Source: Nonomuraea guangzhouensis (GTDB lineage: Bacteria; Actinomycetota; Actinomycetes; Streptosporangiales; Streptosporangiaceae). Taken from it: a stretch of DNA of 64,000 nt. Of this stretch, positions 33,632 to 41,678 are shown in pieces; positions within the stretch are counted from its first letter, which is position 1, and each line of letters begins with the position of its first letter. The DNA lies in contig NZ_JAHKRM010000011.1 of NCBI RefSeq assembly GCF_019396345.1, positions 186,001 through 250,000 of the forward strand. Direction: 5' to 3'. The notes under the pieces were generated by a model. That model was not told the DNA's origin, searched no databases, and saw nothing but the letters and a program-made list of their open reading frames with translations. Both the position numbers and the translations under genes were made by a program.

Positions 33632-34248
33632 GCCGCCACAGGCGCGGTGGGCCGGGCGTGGCGGCGCCGCCAGTACGCGACGGTGAGCGCTGCCAGCAGC
33701 GGGCCCCACAGCAGCAGCGGCGCGTAGGCGGCGACGGCCAGCAGGCCCTGCCAGTCGTGGAACTCCAGAGGGAAGTCCGCGGCCAGCGGCCGGCCATGGA
33801 TGTCGCGGCCGGCTGAGGTGGTGACCGCCGCCATCGTCCACAGCCAGGTGAGGGCGACCGCGCCGAGCCCGGCGGGGACACAGGCGACCAGCACCGGAAC
33901 CCGCTTCCCGCGCAGGCCCGGGATCCAGCGCGGGAACACCTCGCCCCACGCGGAGATCAGCCCGATGGCGGTGAACGCGACCAGCTCGGAGAAGATCGAC
34001 AGCAGCACCACGTACAGCTCCATCGGCAGCCAGGACGGGATGTCCCCGGCGCCCTGCTCGCCGTGGCCGATCGGCAGGTGCAAGGTGACCGCCGCGATCC
34101 GCCAGAGGCTGGCCGGCAGCACGGTGAACGGGATGGCGTAGGCCGCGATCCGCGCCCAGCGGGGCACTCCGGGCACAGGGGCATGGGCGGCCGTCCAGGC
34201 GGCGCGTAGCCGCCCGGTGGTGGGCGGCATTTCGGTGAGGGTGGTCAT
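33613..34248 (-). CDS. Four-helix integral membrane protein of unknown function
   Basis: 211 residues with four likely membrane helices: residues ~33-52 (RIAAYAIPFTVLPASLWRIA), ~78-100 (YVVLLSIFSELVAFTAIGLI), ~119-140 (PVLVACVPAGLGAVALTWLW) and ~168-190 (LLAVAAYAPLLLWGPLLAAL). Arginine- and histidine-rich ends are probably cytoplasmic. I do not recognise a family. The 3' end overlaps the convergent epimerase gene by 19 nt. The region upstream of its start holds a 29-bp tandem repeat. Confidence 0.75.
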   Translation of the reverse strand: MTTLTEMPPTTGRLRAAWTAAHAPVPGVPRWARIAAYAIPFTVLPASLWRIAAVTLHLPIGHGEQGAGDIPSWLPMELYVVLLSIFSELVAFTAIGLISAWGEVFPRWIPGLRGKRVPVLVACVPAGLGAVALTWLWTMAAVTTSAGRDIHGRPLAADFPLEFHDWQGLLAVAAYAPLLLWGPLLAALTVAYWRRRHARPTAPVAAHRPSR

Positions 34249-34381
34249 CCGCGGTCCTTCGGGCCTGCGGGCATGGCTTGCCCGACCTGCTCCGAAGATC
34301 GCAGCCGCCTCAGGGCAGGCTCATCGCCCGCCGGAGGGAACCGCCTCCCCCGCACGGGGGAACGGCCCCCGACACACCCGT

Positions 34382-34478
34382 CACGCGCCCCAAAACCGGC
34401 CGCACCCCATCACACACCCGAAGACCGGCCGCACTCCGTCACACGCCCGAAGACCTGCCGCACTCCCTCGCACGCACC
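34382..34478. repeat. 29-bp tandem repeat downstream of tsaD
   Basis: Three adjacent 29-bp units (34382-34410, 34411-34439, 34440-34468) share CACRCRCCC, GACC and GCCGCACTCC blocks, and a partial fourth follows. They lie in the 248-bp gap between the tsaD stop and the start of the leftward membrane-protein gene. Confidence 0.75.
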
Positions 34479-34496
34479 GACGACCGGTGCGACGGC

Positions 34497-35528
34497 TCAC
34501 ACGTGCACGGTCGTGATCGGCATCGACGAGTCAGCCGGGATGTCCAGCGCCGACGGGGTGACCCCCGCCGCGACCAGGTCCGACCCCAGCGCCGCGACCA
34601 TGGCGCCGTTGTCGGTGCACAGCCCGGGCCGCGGCACCCGCAACCGTACGCCCGCCGCGTCGCACCGCTCCTGGGCCAGAGCGCGCAGCCGGGAGTTGGC
34701 CGCGACACCCCCGCCGATCAGCAGGTCGCGCACCTCGTACTTCCGGCAGGCCTGCAGCGCCTTGCGCGTCAGCACGTCGACCACGGCCTCCTGGAAGGAA
34801 GCCGCCACGTCGGGCACGTGGATGGACTCGCCGGCCGTCTCGCGGGCCTCCACCCAGCGCGCCACGGCGGTCTTCAGCCCGGAGAAGGAGAAGTCGAGCG
34901 TGCCGTCGTCGATCTTGCCGCGCGGGAAGGCGACGGCCGTGCCCGAGCCGGAGGTGGCCGCCTTGTCGATGTGCGGGCCGCCGGGGAACGGCAGGCCGAG
35001 CACCCGCGCCACCTTGTCGAACGCCTCACCGGCCGCGTCGTCCACGGTGGAGCCGAGCGAGATCACGTCTTCGGCGACGTCGGGCACGAGCAGCAGCGAC
35101 GAGTGGCCGCCCGACACCAGCATGGCGATGCACGGTTTGGGCAGCGGGCCGTGTTCGAGCTGGTCGACGGCGACGTGGGCGGCCAGGTGGTTGACGCCGT
35201 AGAGGGGTACGCCGAGGCCGAGCGCGTAGGACTTGGCCGCGGCTACGCCGACGAGCAGCGCCCCGGCCAGCCCCGGACCCGCGGTGACGGCGATCGCGTC
35301 GATGTCCGCGAACTTCAGCCCGGCCTGTGCCAGCGCGGCCTCCACCGTCGGCGTCATCGCCTCCAGGTGGGCCCGCGAGGCGACCTCGGGCACCACGCCG
35401 CCGAACCTGGCGTGCTCTTCCATGCTGGAGGCGATCGTGTTGGCCAGCAGCGTGTGGCCCCTGACGATGCCGATGCCGGTCTCGTCGCAGGACGTCTCGA
35501 TGCCCAGGACTAGGGGTGCGTCAGCCAT
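34497..35528 (-). CDS. tsaD: tRNA threonylcarbamoyladenosine transferase TsaD
   Basis: 343 residues, normal length. TsaD transfers the threonylcarbamoyl group onto A37 of ANN-decoding tRNAs, forming t6A, together with TsaB and TsaE. The start VLGIETSCDETGIGIV, the metal-binding HLAAH motif (NHLAAHVAV, residues ~109-117), MLVSGGHSSLLLV and GGGVAANSRLR are diagnostic. It is the last gene of a leftward run tsaB-rimI-tsaD and overlaps rimI by 8 nt. Confidence 0.97.
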   Translation of the reverse strand: MADAPLVLGIETSCDETGIGIVRGHTLLANTIASSMEEHARFGGVVPEVASRAHLEAMTPTVEAALAQAGLKFADIDAIAVTAGPGLAGALLVGVAAAKSYALGLGVPLYGVNHLAAHVAVDQLEHGPLPKPCIAMLVSGGHSSLLLVPDVAEDVISLGSTVDDAAGEAFDKVARVLGLPFPGGPHIDKAATSGSGTAVAFPRGKIDDGTLDFSFSGLKTAVARWVEARETAGESIHVPDVAASFQEAVVDVLTRKALQACRKYEVRDLLIGGGVAANSRLRALAQERCDAAGVRLRVPRPGLCTDNGAMVAALGSDLVAAGVTPSALDIPADSSMPITTVHV

Positions 35529-35988
35529 CCAGCTTCCTTCTCATCATGATCGCGTCGGTGCCGTCGTCGTAGTAGCGGCGGCGCCGGCCGATCACCTCGA
35601 ACTCGAAGTGTTCGTAGACCCCCCGCGCCTGCGGGTTGTCGGCGCGCACCTCGAGGAAGATCTCCCGCGCCGCGCGCCGGCCGGCCTCGGCCAGCAGCTC
35701 CGTCAGCAGCGCGCCGCCGATCCCGGTGCCCTGATGCGGGTGGTCGACCGCGATGGTCTGAACGTCGGCCTGGTCGGCCGCGGCGGCCAGCCCGGCGTAG
35801 CCGACGATCTCCTCGCCGACGATGGCCACCACGTAGTGCCTGGTCCGGGGCTGGTCGGCCAGCTCGCCGCGGAGCATGCCCTCGCTCCACGCGTCCATCG
35901 GGAACGTGTTGCGCTCGATCCCCATGACCGCCGGCAGGTCGGCCTCGGTCATCTGCCGGAGCTTCACGTCCGCCTGCCGGGGCTTCAT
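35521..35988 (-). CDS. rimI: Ribosomal-protein-alanine N-acetyltransferase RimI
   Basis: 155 residues of GNAT fold. It is expected to acetylate the N-terminus of ribosomal protein S18. The acetyl-CoA loop HPHQGTGIGGALL (residues ~83-95) and the C-terminal LEVRADNPQARGVYEHFEFEVIGRRRRYY are typical of RimI. The order tsaB-rimI-tsaD with short overlaps at both ends is the conserved actinobacterial arrangement. Confidence 0.93.
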   Translation of the reverse strand: MKPRQADVKLRQMTEADLPAVMGIERNTFPMDAWSEGMLRGELADQPRTRHYVVAIVGEEIVGYAGLAAAADQADVQTIAVDHPHQGTGIGGALLTELLAEAGRRAAREIFLEVRADNPQARGVYEHFEFEVIGRRRRYYDDGTDAIMMRRKLDG

Positions 35989-36629
35989 GCCGTCACCCTC
36001 TTGGGCGCGCCGGGCACCACCGCGTCGGGTCGCCGCAGGTAGATCGGGCGCGGCGGGCCGAGCTCCACCCCCGCCGCGATGCGCTCGGCCGCCAGGGCGG
36101 CCAGGAACCCGGCGTAGGGGTACGGCGGAGCGTCGGATCGCCCCAGGAGGTCGGGGTAGAGCCCGGCCCCGGCACCGGCCACGGGCAGGCCGTCCACCGG
36201 CACGTCGGCGGGCCGGTCGACGAACGGCCCGTCGAGCCTGGTGCGCGCGTCGGAGTAGCGGGCCCAGAACACCTCCTTGCGCCGCGCGTCGGTGGCGACC
36301 AGGAACGGTTCGGTGAACCCGCTGCCGTAGGCGACGGCGTCGAGGGTGCAGATGCCGTACGCGGGAACGCCCAGCGTGGTGGCGAGCCCCTGCGCGGTCA
36401 TCAGCCCCACGCGCAGCCCCGTGTAGGGGCCGGGACCGCTGCCCGCTACGACGGCGGTGACGTCGGACAGGACGGCACCCGCCTCGCGCAGCACGGTTTC
36501 GACGGTGGGGACGAGCAGCTCGCCGTGTCGCCGGGCGTCGATCGTCGTCGACTCGGCGAGCACTCGCTGCCCGTCATGGAGGGCGGCCGTGACGGCGGGC
36601 GTCGCGGTATCAAAGGCCAGGACCAGCAC
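35985..36629 (-). CDS. tsaB: t6A biosynthesis protein TsaB
   Basis: 214 residues. TsaB is an ASKHA-fold partner that pairs with TsaD in t6A synthesis. Conserved segments are LVLAFDTATPAVTAAL, ARRHGELLVPTVETVL, VVAGSGPGPYTGLRVGLMTAQGLA and the C-terminal PPRPIYLRRPDAV. It overlaps rimI by 4 nt. The partner ATPase gene tsaE, usually adjacent in actinobacteria, lies 2.3 kb upstream, separated by the phosphotransferase/sortase genes. Confidence 0.95.
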   Translation of the reverse strand: MLVLAFDTATPAVTAALHDGQRVLAESTTIDARRHGELLVPTVETVLREAGAVLSDVTAVVAGSGPGPYTGLRVGLMTAQGLATTLGVPAYGICTLDAVAYGSGFTEPFLVATDARRKEVFWARYSDARTRLDGPFVDRPADVPVDGLPVAGAGAGLYPDLLGRSDAPPYPYAGFLAALAAERIAAGVELGPPRPIYLRRPDAVVPGAPKRVTA

Positions 36630-36656
36630 GACTGTTTAGCCTACCTGCCTGGCGGG

Positions 36657-37586
36657 TCACGCCCAGCCGGTGCGCAGTTTCAGCCAGTCGAGCGCCACGA
36701 CGCCCTGCGCCCGCTGGAACGCCCTGACCGTGGGCAGGCCGGGCGGCGGCGGCCGGCGACCCTGCCGTGCGAAGTATCCCGCGAACGCGGCGATCACCGC
36801 GGTGGCGGCGGGATCGGGGTCGGGGAACAGCTCCTGCGGCGGCGGTCCGCCCTGCATGGCGACCGACGGCAGCATGCCCAGGAAATCGAACCAGCTCGCG
36901 CCGACGCAGGCCCACGGCCAGTCGACCACGTAGACGCGGTCCTCGGTGAGCAGCAGGTTGTCGGCCCGCAGATCGGCGTGGAGCAGCGTGTCACCGGCGG
37001 CGGCCTCGCCCCAGCCGGACTCCAGCTCGGCCAGCGCGCCGAGGTGGCGCATCGCCCAGGGGTCGAGACCGGTGGTGTCCTCGTCGAGCAGCGAGCGCCA
37101 GCCGCGGAAGGCCTGCCCGAACAGCTCCGCGACCGGCGGCGCCTCGATCGGCGGGGGCGTGAGCGCGGCGGACATGCGCCGTACGGCCTCCATCACCCGG
37201 TCGAGCTCGTCGCGGCGCCAGGGCAGCTCGGGGTGGCGGCCCTCGATGTCCTCGAAGACCAGCACCACCCAGCCCTCGACCTCGACGTCGTACTGGAGCC
37301 GCGGCGCGGGCACGGACTCGGGCAGGGCGCCGGCGATCTTGGCCTCGGCCTGGTAGAGGCGGACGCTGTCGGGGTTCGGCTCCGGGCCGACGGCTTTGAC
37401 GAAGGCGCGCCGGCCGTTCGCGGCGCGGAGCCGGACCGCCGCCGCGGGCGAGAACCCGCCCTGCTGCGTCACGGCCTCGGTCACGGGAGCGCCGAGGAAC
37501 TCCTCGACGGCCGCGCGGGCGGCCGGGTGCACCTCCGGCCAGGGAACCCGCGCTCCCGAGGCAGGCGGATTGGTCTCATTACTCAC
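36657..37586 (-). CDS. Aminoglycoside phosphotransferase (APH)-fold kinase
   Basis: 309 residues. The APH/choline-kinase fold is shown by FVKAVG (ATP-binding Lys), VLVFEDIEGRHP, the catalytic loop LLHADLRADNLLL (residues ~199-211; Brenner-type HxDxxxxN) and VYVVDWPWACVGASWFD (metal-binding Asp). Such proteins phosphorylate small hydroxylated compounds; resistance is only one possible role, and the family is often a general metabolite kinase. It overlaps the sortase gene by 4 nt and is separated from tsaB by 27 nt. Confidence 0.88.
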   Translation of the reverse strand: MSNETNPPASGARVPWPEVHPAARAAVEEFLGAPVTEAVTQQGGFSPAAAVRLRAANGRRAFVKAVGPEPNPDSVRLYQAEAKIAGALPESVPAPRLQYDVEVEGWVVLVFEDIEGRHPELPWRRDELDRVMEAVRRMSAALTPPPIEAPPVAELFGQAFRGWRSLLDEDTTGLDPWAMRHLGALAELESGWGEAAAGDTLLHADLRADNLLLTEDRVYVVDWPWACVGASWFDFLGMLPSVAMQGGPPPQELFPDPDPAATAVIAAFAGYFARQGRRPPPPGLPTVRAFQRAQGVVALDWLKLRTGWA

Positions 37587-38119
37587 GCTCGGGAAGCGTA
37601 GACGATGATGTTGTCGAGGTATTCGCCCTTGGCGTAGTCGAACTTGCCGCCACAGGTCACCAGCTTGAGGCCGTCCCCACCGTAGACGCGATCGGCCGGG
37701 AAGTGCTCCTTCGCCACCTGCTCGATCGAGTCGACCTTGTACTTGACGACCTTGCCGTCACTCCGCTCGACCTTGACGATCTCGCCCTTGCGTACCTGCC
37801 TGAGCTTGTAGAACACCGCCGGAGCCGTCTTGGTGTCGACGTGGCCGATGATGACCGAGGCGCCCTTGTCGCCGGGCACCGCGCTGCCGGTGTACCAGCC
37901 GGCCATCTTGGGCTTCTCGTACGGCGGCAGCTCGACCTCGCCGTCCTTGCTCAGGCCGAGCTTCATCAGCGGCGCCTCGACCTCGATCGACGGGATGTCG
38001 ATGCTCTGGGGCACGACGGAGCCGGTCGTCTTGGTGGTGTTCTGGTACGACTTGCCGAACGCGACCAGCAACAGCCCGGTGACGGCTCCCGCGAGGACCA
38101 CGCGTCCAGGTCGGGCCAT
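37583..38119 (-). CDS. Class F sortase
   Basis: 178 residues. An N-terminal signal anchor (VVLAGAVTGLLLVAFG) precedes the sortase barrel. The catalytic His lies in ASVIIGHVDTK, the Cys in LKLVTCGGKFD near residue 157, and the C-terminus carries YLDNIIVYASRA. Lack of long insertions and the VTCGG signature fit class F, the common actinobacterial group. The enzyme acts on the outer face of the membrane as a transpeptidase attaching proteins to the wall. The gene just upstream encodes a secreted membrane-tethered protein that may be a partner. Confidence 0.9.
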   Translation of the reverse strand: MARPGRVVLAGAVTGLLLVAFGKSYQNTTKTTGSVVPQSIDIPSIEVEAPLMKLGLSKDGEVELPPYEKPKMAGWYTGSAVPGDKGASVIIGHVDTKTAPAVFYKLRQVRKGEIVKVERSDGKVVKYKVDSIEQVAKEHFPADRVYGGDGLKLVTCGGKFDYAKGEYLDNIIVYASRA

Positions 38120-38122
38120 CGG

Positions 38123-38785
38123 CTAACCCCGGATGCGGCGCTTGATCAGCAGCCCGGCGGCCGCCAGCACGGCCGCGCCGACCAGCACGCCGCCGACCGG
38201 CATCCCCGAATCCTCGTCGATGTCCTTGCCGAAGGTGCCGCCACCGCCCGCCCGAGGTGCCTTGGTGGGCTTGGTGTCGTCGTCCGCGGTGTCCGCGGTC
38301 GCCTTGGCGACCTGCAGGGTGGCCTTGCCGGTGTCGTTGGTGCCGTCGCACTTGACCTCGACCAGGTAGGAGCCGCGCTTGATCGTGCTCGACACCTGGG
38401 CCTCGCCGCGTACCCACGGGTTCGCGGCCGTGACACGGCCGGTCGGCGTGGGCGTGGCCGTGGCGGCGGCCGGCGCGGTGGTCAGCGGCACGCCGCTGAG
38501 GAACGCCTTGGACTCGGCGGTGCCCGTGTGCGCGGGGCCGCCGTTGGGGACCGGGCAGTTCGCTAAGATCCACACCTTGGAGTTCTCACCCGCGGTGACC
38601 TTCGCGGGGCTCAACTGCACGAGGATGGGCTTCCTGCTGGCGGTCGGGGTGGCGCCGAGCGTGGGGGTGGTGCTGACCGAGGCTGATGGCGTGGCGGTCG
38701 GTGTGGTCTGGGCGGAGGCTGTGCAGCCGACCGCGCCGATCATGACGATGGCTCCCGCGTACGCGACTCGCCTGACCCTGAGCAC
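38123..38785 (-). CDS. Secreted lipoprotein-like protein with C-terminal membrane anchor, sortase neighbour
   Basis: 220 residues from the GTG at 38785, chosen because it gives a compact signal peptide (LRVRRVAYAGAIVMIGAVGC) with a possible lipobox AVGC. A Ser/Thr/Pro-rich linker, an Ig-like beta domain (ILVQLSPAKVTAGENSKVWI...), a second linker and a C-terminal helix (GGVLVGAAVLAAAGLLI) ending in KRRIRG follow. The hydrophobic-then-basic tail is like a sortase substrate, but no LPxTG motif is present; DSGMP is the nearest. It lies 3 nt upstream of the sortase gene in the same operon. Confidence 0.75.
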   Translation of the reverse strand: MLRVRRVAYAGAIVMIGAVGCTASAQTTPTATPSASVSTTPTLGATPTASRKPILVQLSPAKVTAGENSKVWILANCPVPNGGPAHTGTAESKAFLSGVPLTTAPAAATATPTPTGRVTAANPWVRGEAQVSSTIKRGSYLVEVKCDGTNDTGKATLQVAKATADTADDDTKPTKAPRAGGGGTFGKDIDEDSGMPVGGVLVGAAVLAAAGLLIKRRIRG

Positions 38786-38952
38786 CGCCGCACCCCACTC
38801 CGCGCCGTCCTTCACCAAGCATCCACCAAAAAAGTGGACGCCGCCCCTCCTGATACCCAGATTTTCTGGGCGAACCCTTACCAATGATCATGATTTCTAT
38901 CGATGGTGAGGTAGATCAAGGGTGACAGCTTTGCCGGAAGACAGGGCGGATT

Positions 38953-39417
38953 TTACTTTTCCGCAGGTTCGGACGGCGTGTCGGCCCAGCGGGCGCCGAC
39001 GCCGCGCAGCGTCACGACGCGGGCGTCGTCTCCGCTCTCGCGGTCGATGTGGATCTCCAGCCGGTCGTCGGACAGCCCTTCGACCAGTCCCTCGCCCCAC
39101 TCCACGACCGTCACCGACTCGTCGAGCGAGGCGTCGAGGTCGAGGTCGTCGACCTCCAGGTCACCGCCCAGCCGGTAGGCGTCGGCGTGGACGAGGGGCG
39201 GGCCCTGCCGCAGCGACGGGTGCACCCTGGCGATCACGAACGTGGGCGAGGTGATCGGGCCGCGTACCTTGAGCCCTTCGGCGATGCCCTGCACGAGCGT
39301 GGTCTTGCCCGCGCCGAGGGGGCCGGACAGGATGATCAGGTCGCCGGGGCGCAGCAGGTCGGCCAGGCGGGCGCCGTAGGAACGCATGTCCTCGGCGGTC
39401 GGGAGTCTCTGCGCCAC
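38953..39417 (-). CDS. tsaE: t6A biosynthesis ATPase TsaE
   Basis: 154 residues from a GTG that overlaps the upstream stop codon (TAGTG). TsaE is the P-loop ATPase that resets the TsaB-TsaD complex. The Walker A motif is SGPLGAGKTT (residues ~31-40), with ITSPTFVIARVH, VHADAYRLGG (switch-like), and VTVVEWGEGL as expected. It is coupled to the alpha/beta hydrolase and alr upstream. Confidence 0.95.
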   Translation of the reverse strand: MAQRLPTAEDMRSYGARLADLLRPGDLIILSGPLGAGKTTLVQGIAEGLKVRGPITSPTFVIARVHPSLRQGPPLVHADAYRLGGDLEVDDLDLDASLDESVTVVEWGEGLVEGLSDDRLEIHIDRESGDDARVVTLRGVGARWADTPSEPAEK

Positions 39418-40466
39418 TACAGCTCCACTCGCTTGATCAGGTCGCGCAGCGCGTCGTTGACCTCGCCGGGGCGCTCCAGCTGGATCAGGTGCGAAGTGTC
39501 CGGCACCTCGGTGAGCTGGGCCTTGGGCAGCGCGGCGGCGATCGCCTTGCTGTGCTCGGGCGGCGTCAGCCAGTCCTTGTCACCGACCAGGATCGCGGTC
39601 GGCACCGGGTCGAGGACGTGCAGGGCGGCCAGCTTGTCGTGGTTCATCAGTGCCGGGTAGAAGTCGGCGAACACCTCGGTCGGCGTCGCCCTGATCATCG
39701 TCTCGGCGAAGTCGACCAGGGTGGGGCTGACGTTCTTGGAGTCGCCGAAGCCCATGAGACGGGTCATCAGGAACGCGATGTCGCTGCCCGCGTGGCGGGT
39801 CTTGTCGACGAACGAGCCCCGCTTGCCCAGCATCGAGATCGTCGGTGGGGCGATCTTGTGCACGACCTTGGACAGCAGCGCGGGCAGGCCCAGGGTGAGC
39901 TCGGCCAGCTTGCCCGCCGAGGTGGCGATGAGCGACACCGCGCGGATCTTGTCACCGAACAGCTCGGGGTGGCGGTCGGCGAGCGCCATGATCGTCATGC
40001 CGCCCATGGAGTGGCCGACCAGCACGCACGGCCCGGGTACGAAACGGTCGATCACCTCGGCCAGATCGTCGCCCAGCCGGTCGATCGTGCTGTCCTCGGC
40101 GCTCGCGCGCTGGGAGCGGCCGTGGGAGCGCTGGTCCCACAGCACCATGCGGTAGCTGTCGCGCAGGTCACGGCGCTGGTAGTGCCACGACTCCAGGCTC
40201 AGGCAGTAGCCGTGGCAGAACACGATGGTCAGCGGCGCGTCCTCGGGCCCGTCGAGCTCGACGTGCAGGGCCGTGCTGTCGGAGGTGATGAGCGTGCGGT
40301 CCCGGCCGCGCAGCTCACCGAACCGCTCGCTGGCCTCGGCGTCGGGGCGCAGCCTCATGCGGCCCACCGCGTAGCGTTTGGCCAGTGCCGCGGCGGCCAC
40401 ACCGGCCGAAGCGGCACCGACGATCGCGCCGGCGATCCCGACCTTCCGCCGTGTTGTCGTCGTCAT
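39417..40466 (-). CDS. Alpha/beta hydrolase
   Basis: 349 residues. An N-terminal hydrophobic segment (VGIAGAIVGAASAGVAAAALA, residues ~9-29) may anchor it in the membrane. The alpha/beta-hydrolase core has the oxyanion region FCHGYCLSLESW, the nucleophile elbow VGHSMGGM (Ser near residue 153), a late Asp in LVGDKDWLTPP and the catalytic His in PDTSHLIQLERP. Substrate unknown. Position between alr and tsaE is conserved in actinomycetes, and both neighbours overlap it by 1-4 nt. Confidence 0.9.
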   Translation of the reverse strand: MTTTTRRKVGIAGAIVGAASAGVAAAALAKRYAVGRMRLRPDAEASERFGELRGRDRTLITSDSTALHVELDGPEDAPLTIVFCHGYCLSLESWHYQRRDLRDSYRMVLWDQRSHGRSQRASAEDSTIDRLGDDLAEVIDRFVPGPCVLVGHSMGGMTIMALADRHPELFGDKIRAVSLIATSAGKLAELTLGLPALLSKVVHKIAPPTISMLGKRGSFVDKTRHAGSDIAFLMTRLMGFGDSKNVSPTLVDFAETMIRATPTEVFADFYPALMNHDKLAALHVLDPVPTAILVGDKDWLTPPEHSKAIAAALPKAQLTEVPDTSHLIQLERPGEVNDALRDLIKRVEL

Positions 40467-41605
40467 GTCCCTGATCCCCTATACACCCGCGGCACCCGCG
40501 AACCGATCCTGGTCACGATCTCATGCGTAATCGTGCCGAGGTTATCCGCCCACTCCTGAGCGGTCGGCTCACCCCTCCCGCCTGGCCCGAACAGGATGAC
40601 CTCGTCCCCCGCGGCCAGCGGGTCGTCGCCCATGTCGATCATGAACTGGTCCATGCACACCCGGCCGGCTATCGCCCTGCGGCGACCGCCCGCCAGCACC
40701 TCCGCCCGCCCCGTCGCGTGCCTGAGGATCCCGTCGGCGTACCCGAGCGGCACCAGCCCAAGCGTGGTCTCGGAACTCGTGACATAAAGGTGTCCGTAGG
40801 ACACTCCCGAGCTCTCCGGCACCCGCTTGGCCAGCGCGATCCGCGCCACCAGCGTCATGGCCGGCCGCAGCCCGAAGTCGCCCAGCTCGGGGACCGGGCT
40901 CAGCCCGTACATGGCGATGCCGGGCCGGACCATGTCGTAGTGGGTGCGCGGCAGCGTCAGGATCGCGGCGGAGTTGGCCAGGTGCCTGATGACGTGGGAC
41001 CCGGCCGCGCCGGCCTGCTCGGCCTGCTTGAGCGCGGCCTCGAACGCGTCGATCTGCCGGTCGATCGAGCCGTGCCCCGGCACGTCCGCGCAGGCGAAGT
41101 GCGACCACAGGCCGACGATCTCGATGACGCCCTCGGCCTGGAGGGCGAGCGCCCTGGCCAGCAGCCCCGGCCAGGCGGCGAGCGGCGCGCCGCCCCTGCT
41201 CATGCCGGTGTCGGCCTCAAGGTGCGTCCGGGCGGTCCGCCCGGTGCGCCGCGCGGCTGCGGCGATCTCGTCGAGCAGCGCCTCGTCGGCCGCCGACAGC
41301 TCGATCTCGGCTTCGAGCGCCTCGTCGAGCGGCTCTCCCGGGGTGATGATCCAGGACAGCACCGGCGCGGTGATGCCACCGGCCCGCAGCGCGAGCGCCT
41401 CACGGATGTAGGCGGTGCCGAGCCTGCTCGCGCCGCCCTGCAGCACGGCCTCGGAGGTCGGGACGAGCCCGTGCCCGTAGGCGTCGGCCTTGACGGCCCC
41501 CAGCACTTCGGCGCCGCCCGCGCGCTCCTTGAGCAGCGCCACGTTGTGCCTGATCGCGGCCAGATCGACCCGCGCCTCCGCGGGCGTCGCCATCGGGGAT
41601 GTCAT
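40463..41605 (-). CDS. alr: Alanine racemase
   Basis: 380 residues from the ATG at 41605, with GGAGGG just upstream. It interconverts L- and D-alanine for peptidoglycan. The PLP-binding lysine lies in AVKADAYGHG (residues ~36-45), the barrel ends and beta domain start near SGVSYGHLYV, containing the catalytic Tyr, and VCMDQFMIDMGD is the substrate-binding strand. It overlaps the hydrolase gene by 4 nt and follows nnr by 73 bp. Confidence 0.97.
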   Translation of the reverse strand: MTSPMATPAEARVDLAAIRHNVALLKERAGGAEVLGAVKADAYGHGLVPTSEAVLQGGASRLGTAYIREALALRAGGITAPVLSWIITPGEPLDEALEAEIELSAADEALLDEIAAAARRTGRTARTHLEADTGMSRGGAPLAAWPGLLARALALQAEGVIEIVGLWSHFACADVPGHGSIDRQIDAFEAALKQAEQAGAAGSHVIRHLANSAAILTLPRTHYDMVRPGIAMYGLSPVPELGDFGLRPAMTLVARIALAKRVPESSGVSYGHLYVTSSETTLGLVPLGYADGILRHATGRAEVLAGGRRRAIAGRVCMDQFMIDMGDDPLAAGDEVILFGPGGRGEPTAQEWADNLGTITHEIVTRIGSRVPRVYRGSGT

Positions 41606-41678
41606 CCCTCCAGTCTGGCAGCTCACTCGCGTGGTCGAGCGCGATTCGGCCTCTTGGGGGTGCCGACCGCCTTCCGGC

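Noticed and set aside
34382..34478. CRISPR array (29-bp units)
   Set aside because: Units are tandem with no spacers and only about three copies; no cas genes nearby.
36657..37586. Antibiotic resistance gene
   Set aside because: The APH fold alone does not show resistance; many actinomycete members are metabolite kinases, and the context is housekeeping.
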